From NCBI GenBank assembly GCA_958295765.1, contig CATQHB010000002.1, positions 1,968,091-2,032,090 on the forward strand: a DNA stretch of 64,000 nucleotides. The letters run 5' to 3'. Of this stretch, positions 47,485-54,965 are shown one piece after another (positions within the stretch are counted from its first letter, which is position 1; each line of letters starts with the position of its first letter). The position numbers and the translations under genes were made by a program. Source of the DNA: an uncultured Dehalococcoidia bacterium. GTDB taxonomy: Bacteria > Chloroflexota > Dehalococcoidia > Lucifugimonadales > UBA3495. The notes beneath the pieces were generated by a model that did no database searches, was not told the origin of the DNA, and was given only the letters and a program-made list of their open reading frames with translations.

Positions 47485-49590
47485 CTACTTAATCTGAACC
47501 GTGGTGGTCAGGCCGGCGGCATCCTGGAGTCCCCCCAGGTTATCGGTATAGGGAAACTCCAGGCGGTCGCTCCGGTAGGTTTCCACTATGGGCGTGGTGA
47601 ACAACACCACGTAGGGCAGGTCGTCGGCCAGGAAGGACTGCATCTGAAAGACCTGCCGGCGCGCCGTTTCCAGGTCCGTCTCTTCCAGTAACTCGTCGGC
47701 CAGGCGGTCAAACTCCGGGTTGTTATAGCCGCCGGGGTTGAATCCTTCCAGTTCCGAGTTGCGGCTGTGAAAGAAAGCCTCTAAATAATCCGGGTAGAGG
47801 GTGAGGCTCCAGCCCAGCACCCACAGGTCAAAGTCCTGCTGGTCGAACACCTTTTCCACAATCAGGTTGAACCCGGTCAGGTCGGCTCGCAGGGGGATAC
47901 CCACCTCGTTCAGCCACCGTTCAATCCAGATGGCAAAGGTGGAGCGCAGAGGGTCATAGCCAGGGCCGGGCGCCAGCATCGTCAGTTCCGGGATCGGCTC
48001 GCCGTTGGGCATCCGCAACCCCTCGCCCTGCTGCTCGACAAACCGGCCGTCCTCGCTAACCCTGGGTTCGGTTTCCCAGGTGAACCCGGCATCCTTGAGC
48101 AACGCCACGGCCTGGGCTACCCGTTCCGCCCGGCTCATACCCTGCCCAATCAAGGGCACGTCGGCGTTGTACCAGGCCCGGTTGCCTTCGGGAACCATGC
48201 TGTAAACCGGAATGGCTACGCCTTGCAGCACGGTATCGGTCAGAAATTCCTTGTCAATGAGGGTTGCCACCGCCTGCCGGAAGGCCTTGTTGTCCAGCGG
48301 CGGCCGGCGAAAGTTGAACCCTAGATACCGGACGCCGTCGGAGGGATTTTCGATAGTGGTCAGGCCATCCTCTCCCTGCAACTGCTCCTGCAACCCCCGC
48401 GACAGCCCTATGGGATTGAGCATAAAGTCAATGTCGCCCTTCTTGAGGGCCAGCACGGCAGCGTCCTGGCTGCCGTAAACCGAGTAGATGGCGCCGTCGG
48501 CGTAGGGGCCTACGGTGTATTCCAGCGTCTTGTCGCCGCCGGTTTCCCCGTAGGCGGAGAACTCATACACCCCCGGCTTGGCCTCGGCATAGGCGCCGCC
48601 GGCGTATTCGGTAACTACGCTGTCGGTAAAATAGTAGTCCGGGTTCCGGGTATTTTCCGCGAAGGCGCCCCGCTCCCACTTGCCGAACCGGTAGCCGCCG
48701 GCCGAAGGCTCATCCTGAGGAACGTGGGAATACAACACCTTTTGCTGCTCGACGATTTCCCCGGCCTGCCGGGCCTCGGCGACCACCGGCGCCCAATAAG
48801 CCCGGGAGAAAATGGGCATAAAGGCCAGCCCGAACTGCCAGCGCGCCAGGCCGGGCTTTTTCTTGAAGTAGATTTTCAGCGTGTAGGAATCCAGCGCCTC
48901 GGCATGGTCAAAAAACTCCGGGTCAACGATGGAGGGCCAATTGCCGGTAAGCTCCAGGTCGGCGGCGGTATGGGCCGTGAAAAGAAAATCCTCAGCGGTT
49001 ACGTCCTGCCCGTCGCTCCACTTGACCCCATGCTTCAGGGCTATCTCAGTAGTCCAGTAGGTTTGACCGGCAACGCTCTCCTCCAACAGGGCCGACGGAA
49101 AATCCGCCGCCAGGGAGGGAATCCAGTCATAGCGCTGCGCCGAGTAGGTGTAGAGGGCCGGCTTGCCGCCACCCAGGACGTACTGGTTCCAGATAGTAGT
49201 ATCCGGCCCCAGGTAAGCCCAAACGTTGGTGGTGGTCAAGTCCGCGGAAATGCCCAGTTGGTAAACCTTTTCCTCAATTTCCCCGCCGCCCGAACCGGCG
49301 CCGGTCGCCGGAGGCGGCTGAGTAGCGGCAGCTTGCGGCGCAGCAGTAGCCGGTGTAACCGGAACCGGGGCAGCGGTAGCAAGCCCCGCCCCCGCCGGAG
49401 CGACAGTAGCTTGCGGAACGCCGGCTTGGGGAGCCGCCCCCGGCTGCGGGGTAGGCGTAACCACCACCTCCCGGACTACCTCCACCTCCCGGGTACACCC
49501 CAACTGAACCAACAGGGCCAGGATAAGGCCGAGTCCGGTCAGCCAAATGAGCCATTTGGTAGTATGCGTTGTATGTGTTGTACGCGCCAT
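47485..49590 (-). CDS. ABC transporter substrate-binding lipoprotein (family 5)
   Basis: 701 residues from the ATG at 49590 (GGGGGGCAGCG upstream). A signal peptide ends LVQLGC (lipobox). A linker EVEVVREVVVTPTPQPG and an Ala/Pro/Thr-rich spacer follow, the style of Chloroflexota binding proteins. The body is SBP_bac_5: TTEIALKHGVKWSDGQDVTAEDF and IYFKKKPGLARWQF are characteristic. It captures a peptide or other nutrient outside the cell. 135 bp upstream of the permease genes, which are transcribed in the same direction. Confidence 0.94.
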   Translation of the reverse strand: MARTTHTTHTTKWLIWLTGLGLILALLVQLGCTREVEVVREVVVTPTPQPGAAPQAGVPQATVAPAGAGLATAAPVPVTPATAAPQAAATQPPPATGAGSGGGEIEEKVYQLGISADLTTTNVWAYLGPDTTIWNQYVLGGGKPALYTYSAQRYDWIPSLAADFPSALLEESVAGQTYWTTEIALKHGVKWSDGQDVTAEDFLFTAHTAADLELTGNWPSIVDPEFFDHAEALDSYTLKIYFKKKPGLARWQFGLAFMPIFSRAYWAPVVAEARQAGEIVEQQKVLYSHVPQDEPSAGGYRFGKWERGAFAENTRNPDYYFTDSVVTEYAGGAYAEAKPGVYEFSAYGETGGDKTLEYTVGPYADGAIYSVYGSQDAAVLALKKGDIDFMLNPIGLSRGLQEQLQGEDGLTTIENPSDGVRYLGFNFRRPPLDNKAFRQAVATLIDKEFLTDTVLQGVAIPVYSMVPEGNRAWYNADVPLIGQGMSRAERVAQAVALLKDAGFTWETEPRVSEDGRFVEQQGEGLRMPNGEPIPELTMLAPGPGYDPLRSTFAIWIERWLNEVGIPLRADLTGFNLIVEKVFDQQDFDLWVLGWSLTLYPDYLEAFFHSRNSELEGFNPGGYNNPEFDRLADELLEETDLETARRQVFQMQSFLADDLPYVVLFTTPIVETYRSDRLEFPYTDNLGGLQDAAGLTTTVQIK

Positions 49591-49807
49591 CGCTGCCCCC
49601 CTTGCGAAAAGCAAAAGTCAACTCTGAAAGTAACAGGATAGCGTATTCCGGTCAAGAATTTTAACCATTATGGTAATTATGGTAATTGCACCGGGGTAAT
49701 GGCGTCTTAACCGGGGCAAACCAGCAGGCAACAGTCGGCAGCATAAGCACCGTCGGCAACCCAAACAACCGTCGGTGACCCAAGTAACCGTCAGCACCCC
49801 AAGAACC

Positions 49808-49901
49808 GTCGTTCCGGCGAAAGCCGGAATCCAGGAAATCCTCCTTGAAAAGAACGTGCCAGTTACAAAGGGTCCTGGATTCCGGCTTTCGCCGGAACGA
49901 C
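49808..49901. repeat. Family B inverted repeat element
   Basis: A complete copy; the interior reads AATCCAGGAAATCCTCCTTG. It lies in the 900-bp gap between the transporter operon and the gene at 50492. Confidence 0.85.
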
Positions 49902-50007
49902 GGTTCTATGCTGCGCTTGACTTGGGTAATTACAGAATTTCTGAAAAGTCCAAAATCCGGTGTTCTCAACCGGTGTTGATAACCCGGCCGGCCGGGTTCC
50001 GTGTATG

Positions 50008-50125
50008 GTAGGGGCGGGTTTGTAACCCGCCCTGCGTTCAAGGGCAGAATCATTTGGGTAACGGAGCCATCGTATCCGACCCATCCTTGCACCGGAACTT
50101 GGGCGGGTTACAAACCCGCCCCTAC
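50008..50125. repeat. Family C composite element
   Basis: A complete copy with the best-conserved core (AGAATCATTTGGGTAACGGA and ATCCTTGCACCGGAACTTGG). Confidence 0.85.
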
Positions 50126-50211
50126 CGACCGTTGGAGCATTCCGGCCAGAACACCAACACCCGTTGAGAATACCGAACCATCCTCACCCTATCTAGCGTT
50201 CCTCTTTCAGT

Positions 50212-50405
50212 TTATCCTTCGACAAGCTCAGGATGAGCGGGGAGCGAATGGCAATATCCGCTCATGGTGAGCTTGTCGAACCATTCACCCGTATCCGGCG
50301 TTCCTCTTTCAGTTTATCCTTCGACAGGCTCAGGATGAGCGGAGAGCGGATGGCAATATCCGCTCAATGACAATATCCGCTCATGGTGAGCTTGTCGAAC
50401 CATTC
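50212..50405. repeat. Family A repeat cluster
   Basis: Five units: two inverse (50218 and 50315 regions) and the rest forward, with intervening TTCACCCGTATCCG blocks. No gene is seen in 49591-50428. Confidence 0.83.
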
Positions 50406-50428
50406 ACCCGTATCCGCTCATTCCCATC

Positions 50429-50457
50429 TTGTCCCTGCCTTGCTCTCAAGCTATAAT
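50429..50457 (+). promoter_or_regulatory. Promoter of the unknown protein-thiL operon
   Basis: TTGTCC (50429-50434) and a perfect TATAAT (50452-50457) with a 17-bp spacer, followed by AGGAGG at 50480. This places the start of the downstream gene at the TTG at 50492. Confidence 0.75.
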
Positions 50458-50491
50458 TCCCCTGTATTTAACCGCCTCAGGAGGTAACGGG

Positions 50492-50962
50492 TTGCCTGAC
50501 CTTGCCCTTGTTGCTTTTGAGCCTGGCGATGCCGGGTTTATTTCCTCTATACCGGTAGAGCATCTCAATTACCTCGGGGATAGTCCCGAAGTACGGCTGC
50601 TGGAGGCGTGCGAGATCTACGCCCGCTCCATCGGGGCGATGCGCCAATTGTTAGCCGACCTGGAAACCCTCAAGGGAAAACGCATACCGATCCCCGCCCG
50701 CAAGATGTGGGAGTTGGGCGATACGGCGCTGGCCCTGGTTGCCGAGTTGGAACAGAGTTCGATGGAACCGGACAGCCTCTATGAACATCTGGTACGGGAC
50801 TTGGGGATCAACGGCAAGCGGCTGGGAACTATCGTTACTTTCCGCCGGCACCTCCCGGAGCTAACGCTGATTCCCGAGTCCCTGGGCTGGAGTCAATGTG
50901 AGAAACACGCCCGCAAGGTTGCCGAGGAACTGAAGGCGGCCCAACCGGTTGCCGGGCCGTAA
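50492..50962 (+). CDS. Uncharacterised 156-residue helical protein
   Basis: I use the TTG at 50492 because AGGAGG lies 8 bases upstream and the promoter overlaps the longer reading frame. The protein is mostly helical (RLLEACEIYARSIGAMRQLL, ARKMWELGDTALALVAELEQ) and ends with RHLPELTLIPESLGWSQCEK. No transmembrane segment or known motif is recognised. It sits 13 bp upstream of thiL, so it may be co-transcribed. Function unknown. Confidence 0.7.
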   Translation: MPDLALVAFEPGDAGFISSIPVEHLNYLGDSPEVRLLEACEIYARSIGAMRQLLADLETLKGKRIPIPARKMWELGDTALALVAELEQSSMEPDSLYEHLVRDLGINGKRLGTIVTFRRHLPELTLIPESLGWSQCEKHARKVAEELKAAQPVAGP

Positions 50963-50975
50963 AGTAATCCTGACG

Positions 50976-51983
50976 ATGCAAGTAAAAGACCTGGGCGAAT
51001 TTGGCCTGATTAACCGCCTTAACGCTATGGTAACCGGGGAACGGCGCGGGCCGGATAACGGGTCGGCCTATGCCTTCCGGCTGCTGGTGGACACCGGCGA
51101 CGATACCGCCGCCTGGTCAACCGCCGCCGCCACCGAGCTTTGCACCACCGATACCGTCGTTGAGGGAGTCCACTTCACCCGGGAAACCACCCCCTGGCAC
51201 GACCTGGGCTGGAAATCCCTGGCCTCCAACATCAGCGACATCGCCGCTATGGGCGGCCTTCCCCTGTACGCCCTGATTACCCTGGGGCTGCCCCCGGAAA
51301 CCGACGTGGCCGGCATCGAGGAACTGTACCGGGGAATGTTGGAAATTGGCGCGGAGTACGGCGTTGCCATCGTGGGCGGCGACGTGGTGCGTTCCCCGGT
51401 GGTGTTCATCACCGTGGCCCTTACCGGCGTCCGTTCCGGCGCGCCGCTGCTGCGGGCCACTGCCCGGCCCGGCGACCAGGCGGCGGTTACCGGCTGGCTG
51501 GGTTCCTCCGGCGGCGGCCTGAAACTGATGCTGGAAAAGGCGGCCGTATCCGAACCGGCAGCCACCTTTCTGCGGGAGGCCCACCGGCGGCCCCAACCGG
51601 CGGTGGCCGAGGGGCAGCTATTGGCCCGCTCCGGCGTGTTGACCGCAATGGATGTCAGCGACGGGCTGGCCGATGATTTGTCCAAACTCTGCCTGTCCAG
51701 CGGCGTGGCGGCCCGGGTCTATGCCGACCGGGTGCCGATACATCCCCGGCTGCAAGAAGCCTTCCCCGATAGCTGCCTGGAGTTGGCCCTGCACGGCGGC
51801 GAGGACTACCTGCTCCTGTTCACCGCCCCGGCGCCGGTGATGGCCCAGGTAATGCCGGCCCTGCCTGCGGGGGCCGCCGTAATCGGGGAGATAACCGCCG
51901 GGCCGGCGGGACAGGTAACTTTGATCGCCGCCGACGGCAGCGAGCAGGTAGTAAGCCGCGCCGGTTGGGATCATTTCGGCTGA
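50976..51983 (+). CDS. thiL: Thiamine-monophosphate kinase
   Basis: 335 residues. LGEFGLINRLN start, VDTGDDTAAW (GDDxA), TDTVVEGVHF, SNISDIAAMGG and GGDVVRSP are the PurM-like ATP-grasp-type ThiL motifs. It phosphorylates thiamine phosphate to the diphosphate. ATG at 50976 rather than the longer frame at 50949, which overlaps the preceding gene. Confidence 0.95.
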   Translation: MQVKDLGEFGLINRLNAMVTGERRGPDNGSAYAFRLLVDTGDDTAAWSTAAATELCTTDTVVEGVHFTRETTPWHDLGWKSLASNISDIAAMGGLPLYALITLGLPPETDVAGIEELYRGMLEIGAEYGVAIVGGDVVRSPVVFITVALTGVRSGAPLLRATARPGDQAAVTGWLGSSGGGLKLMLEKAAVSEPAATFLREAHRRPQPAVAEGQLLARSGVLTAMDVSDGLADDLSKLCLSSGVAARVYADRVPIHPRLQEAFPDSCLELALHGGEDYLLLFTAPAPVMAQVMPALPAGAAVIGEITAGPAGQVTLIAADGSEQVVSRAGWDHFG

Positions 51984-52019
51984 CGGCGGGAACAACCGGT
52001 ATTAACACGGGTATTAACT

Positions 52020-52529
52020 ATGACTGACTACCGGCACATTGTTACCGGCTCCCCGGAGGAAACCCAGGCGGTGGGCCGGCGGCTCGGCGAAGGGGCCAGC
52101 CCCGGCGACGTATTCCTGCTCACCGGGCCGCTGGGCGCCGGCAAGACCTGTCTGACCCAGGGCATTGCCTGGGGTTTGGGCGTGGTCGAATACGCCCGCA
52201 GCCCCACCTTTGTTATAATGACGCGCTACCGGGGCCGGCTGACCCTGTACCATTTCGACCTCTACCGCATCAATGACCCAATGGAGGCGTGGGACTTGGG
52301 CCTGGACGAGCAGCTTTTCGGCGACGGCGCCTGCGTGGTGGAGTGGGCCGACCGGGCCGAGGAAGTATTCCCGGAGGATTGCCTGTGGGTTCACCTGGAT
52401 TACACCGCCGACGGCGCGGGCCGTACCATTGCCTTCGGCGAAATACCGGCCCGTTACCGGGCAACGCTGGATTCCATTATAAGCGATTACGAATCAGGAA
52501 TTGCCAATCATCAACCACTAAAACCATAA
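52020..52529 (+). CDS. tsaE: tRNA threonylcarbamoyladenosine biosynthesis protein TsaE
   Basis: 169 residues. Walker A is LTGPLGAGKTCLTQGIAWGL, then SPTFVIMTRYRG and YHFDLYRINDPMEAWDLGLDE, and CVVEWADRAEE. It is the ATPase of the complex that makes the t6A modification on ANN-decoding tRNAs. Immediately upstream of tsaB, the usual tandem. Confidence 0.96.
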   Translation: MTDYRHIVTGSPEETQAVGRRLGEGASPGDVFLLTGPLGAGKTCLTQGIAWGLGVVEYARSPTFVIMTRYRGRLTLYHFDLYRINDPMEAWDLGLDEQLFGDGACVVEWADRAEEVFPEDCLWVHLDYTADGAGRTIAFGEIPARYRATLDSIISDYESGIANHQPLKP

Positions 52530-52562
52530 TTCCTAATTACCAATTCGTAATTCTCAATTGAT
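52529..52562. repeat. Family E AT-rich repeat
   Basis: AATTCCTAATTACCAATTCG and AATTCTCAATTG fill the tsaE-tsaB gap, like the blocks at 7213 and 9646. Confidence 0.65.
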
Positions 52563-52566
52563 TTAG

Positions 52567-53283
52567 ATGCTGCTGGCTATTGATACTTCAACACGATACG
52601 CCGGGGTGGCCCTGGCCGACGCCGGGCGGGTGCTTTCCGCCCGCTCCTGGTACTCGGCGGTGAACCATACAGCGGAGTTGATGCCGGCCGTGGCCCGGAC
52701 GCTGGAGGGCGCCGGGTTGACTGTCAAAGAACTGGACGGGATTGCCGTGGCCCTGGGGCCGGGCGGGTTCAGCGCCCTGCGGGTCGGGATGAGCGTAGCC
52801 AAAGGGTTGGCGCTGGCCTCAGGGCAACCCCTGGTGGGCGTAGGCACCCTGGACTTGGAAGCCCACTGCTACCTGGAATCGGGCCTGCCGGTCTGCGCCC
52901 TGCTGGACGCCGGGCGCAGTGAGGTAGCCTCGGCCAGTTTCGGAACCGGCCCGGCCGCCGGGCAGCGTACCCGGGATGACCTGATTGGCCCGCCGGAGGA
53001 ACTGCTGGCCGAGTTAGCGGAAACGCCGGAAACTAGGGAACCGACCCTGTTCTGCGGCGAAGGAACGCCGCCTCACGCCGAGTTAATCCGGGAGCGGCTG
53101 GGCCGCCGGGCAGTGGTAGCCGGCCATACCCCGGCCGCCCGGCTCTACGCCCTGGCCGAACTGGGCCGCCGCCGGCTGGAAACCGGCGCCACCGACGACC
53201 TGGCTACGCTGCAACCCTACTATCTGCGGATGCCCACCATCGGCGGCCCCAAGCGGCGGGATAGAGTGGTGCAGCAGTCTTGA
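52567..53283 (+). CDS. tsaB: tRNA threonylcarbamoyladenosine biosynthesis protein TsaB
   Basis: A 238-residue inactive ASKHA protein. MLLAIDTSTRYAGVAL and GPGGFSALRVGMSVAKGLAL are diagnostic, with DLEAHCYLESG following. It forms the scaffold with TsaD (not in the window) for t6A synthesis. Confidence 0.96.
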   Translation: MLLAIDTSTRYAGVALADAGRVLSARSWYSAVNHTAELMPAVARTLEGAGLTVKELDGIAVALGPGGFSALRVGMSVAKGLALASGQPLVGVGTLDLEAHCYLESGLPVCALLDAGRSEVASASFGTGPAAGQRTRDDLIGPPEELLAELAETPETREPTLFCGEGTPPHAELIRERLGRRAVVAGHTPAARLYALAELGRRRLETGATDDLATLQPYYLRMPTIGGPKRRDRVVQQS

Positions 53284-53337
53284 GGGGCGGTTGCCGGCAT
53301 GGTCAACATGGGTTGGTATTGACACGGGTAGGGGCGG

Positions 53338-53643
53338 GTTTCTAACCCGCCCGCCACGCCAGGGCCAGGTCATATTGCGGAACGGAAGTCGTCATATCCG
53401 GCATATCCTTGCCCCGGAGCTTGGGCGGGTTATAAACCCGCCCCTACCGGCACCGGAATACCGGAAAATGACCGGGCAAAGAATATCAACAGATGTGGGG
53501 AATAGCAGGGCAAGCGCAGCATAAACCCGCCATCCCGGTCATAAAAACGTCGTTCCGGCGAAAGCCGGAATCCAGGAAATCCCCCGGATAAAGAACGTGC
53601 CGGCTCACAGAGCGTTCTGGATTCCGGCTTTCGCCGGAACGAC
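53338..53643. repeat. Family C then family B elements
   Basis: Family C occupies 53338-53447, with a core more diverged than others. A full family B copy occupies 53549-53643. The 450-bp gap between tsaB and ndk holds no gene. Confidence 0.83.
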
Positions 53644-53737
53644 GGTTGTCTTAATAATGACGGTTGCCCCGGTAAGGGTTCTATACGCAATGCTTACACT
53701 TTAACCGACCATCCAAAAGAGGAGACGGATAACAATT

Positions 53738-54187
53738 ATGGAACAGACATTGGTACTGGTTAAGCCTGACGGGGTGCAGCGGGGGTTGGTGGGAGAGATA
53801 ATCGCCCGGTTGGAGCGGCGGGGGCTGAAGCTGGCCGGGCTGAAGCTGATGCAGGTTGACGAGGCCCTGGCCCGCCAGCACTACGCCGAGCACGTGGAAC
53901 GCTCCTTTTTCCCTGGCCTGCTGCAATTCATCACCGCCTCCCCGGTGGTGGCAATGGTCTGGGAGGCGAATAACGCGGTGGCCCTGGTGCGGCAAACTTT
54001 GGGGGAAACCAACCCGGCCAACTCCCCGGCCGGCACCATCCGGGGCGACTTCGGGATTGACATAGGCCGCAACCTGACCCATGGCTCGGACAGCCCGGAG
54101 TCGGCGGAACGGGAGGTGAACCTGTTTTTCCGTCCCGAGGAGATTATCTCCTACGACCGCAGCCTGGACGCCTGGATTACGGAGTAG
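53738..54187 (+). CDS. ndk: Nucleoside-diphosphate kinase
   Basis: 149 residues. EQTLVLVKPDGVQRGLVGEI start, NPANSPAGTIRGDFG and the active-site His in RNLTHGSDSPESAE. It transfers gamma-phosphate between nucleotides. AGAGGAGACGG precedes the ATG. The stop codon directly abuts the end of the convergent rsfS gene. Confidence 0.97.
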   Translation: MEQTLVLVKPDGVQRGLVGEIIARLERRGLKLAGLKLMQVDEALARQHYAEHVERSFFPGLLQFITASPVVAMVWEANNAVALVRQTLGETNPANSPAGTIRGDFGIDIGRNLTHGSDSPESAEREVNLFFRPEEIISYDRSLDAWITE

Positions 54188-54532
54188 TTACAGAATCCGT
54201 ACCACCTGGGGCGCCGCGACCCAGAGGCGTTCCAGTTCGTAGAACTCCCGCTCCTCCGGCCCGAAAATGTGGACGATGATGTCGCTGAAGTCCAGCAGAA
54301 TCCAGCCGGAGGCCGGCGTCCCCTCCCGGTGGAAACGGCGCACCCCGGCCTCTTTCATCGCCTGGGTGATGTCATCCTCCAGCGCCTCAATCTGCCGGGA
54401 AGACCCTGCGGACATTATCACAAAGTAATCGGTGAACGGGGCCAGCCGGCGCAAGTCCAGCATAATAATGTCCTCGGCCAGCTTTTCCGAGGCCACCTCC
54501 ACCGCCAATTGGGCTACCTCTGCCGAATTCAG
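54188..54532 (-). CDS. rsfS: Ribosome silencing factor RsfS (CTG start proposed)
   Basis: 114 residues. AEDIIMLDLRRLAPFTDYFVI and SSRQIEALEDDITQAMKEAG are RsfS/YbeB hallmarks, with GWILLDFSDIIVHIF. It binds uL14 and blocks subunit joining under starvation. The frame has no ATG at its start. TTG at 54508 (MAVEVAS) would truncate the first helix, while CTG at 54532 (LNSAEVAQLAVEVAS) aligns with family N-termini such as MNSKSI and has GAGGTGG four bases upstream. If CTG is not used, the CDS ends at 54508. Confidence 0.88.
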   Translation of the reverse strand: MNSAEVAQLAVEVASEKLAEDIIMLDLRRLAPFTDYFVIMSAGSSRQIEALEDDITQAMKEAGVRRFHREGTPASGWILLDFSDIIVHIFGPEEREFYELERLWVAAPQVVRIL

Positions 54533-54781
54533 GTTGCCACCTCGCTAAGGCTAAGATTGATTGTCTGTCTGTAGTAAGCCGGGGTAAGTATAGAATAAGG
54601 GCAAGGTTGGGGTCAACGGCGGGAGGCAATGGTATCCGGGCCGGCGCCAGGTTAATGCCAATGGGGGTTAGGCATAGGGCAACCGTGCCATAAACCCGTC
54701 ATTCCAGCTATAACCCCCTCATTCCGACTATAATCCCGTCATTCCGGCTATAACCCCGTCGTTCCGACCACCAGCCCCTGT

Positions 54782-54867
54782 GTCATTCCGACCGCAGGGA
54801 GGAATCTAAAATGCCGGCCCTTGACTCCGCTCAAGATTTTTAGATTCCTCCCTGCGGTCGGAATGAC
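54782..54867. repeat. Family D inverted repeat element
   Basis: Termini GTCATTCCGACCGCAGGGAG and their inverse flank an interior beginning TCTAAAATGCCGGCCCTTGA. It is nearly identical, in opposite orientation, to 61486-61571. Degenerate GTCATTCCGnCTATAA copies lie just before it. No gene is seen in 54533-54965. Confidence 0.85.
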
Positions 54868-54951
54868 ATACAGGATAATGACATAGCAGGCTCGGGATGA
54901 GCGGTGAACGAACACCCCGCCTCTCCCTGCGGAAAAGCTCGGCGTATATGC

Positions 54952-54957
54952 TACAAT
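54952..54957 (+). promoter_or_regulatory. Extended -10 of an apparently leaderless gene
   Basis: TGCTACAAT (extended -10 TGnTACAAT) ends 8 bp before the ATG at 54966, so transcription would start at or next to the start codon. No -35 is obvious. Confidence 0.45.
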
Positions 54958-54965
54958 TACCCCCT

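Noticed and set aside
50429..50491. Longer N-terminus (TTG 50429) for the protein before thiL
   Set aside because: This start would lie in the -35 box of a TTGTCC-17-TATAAT promoter.
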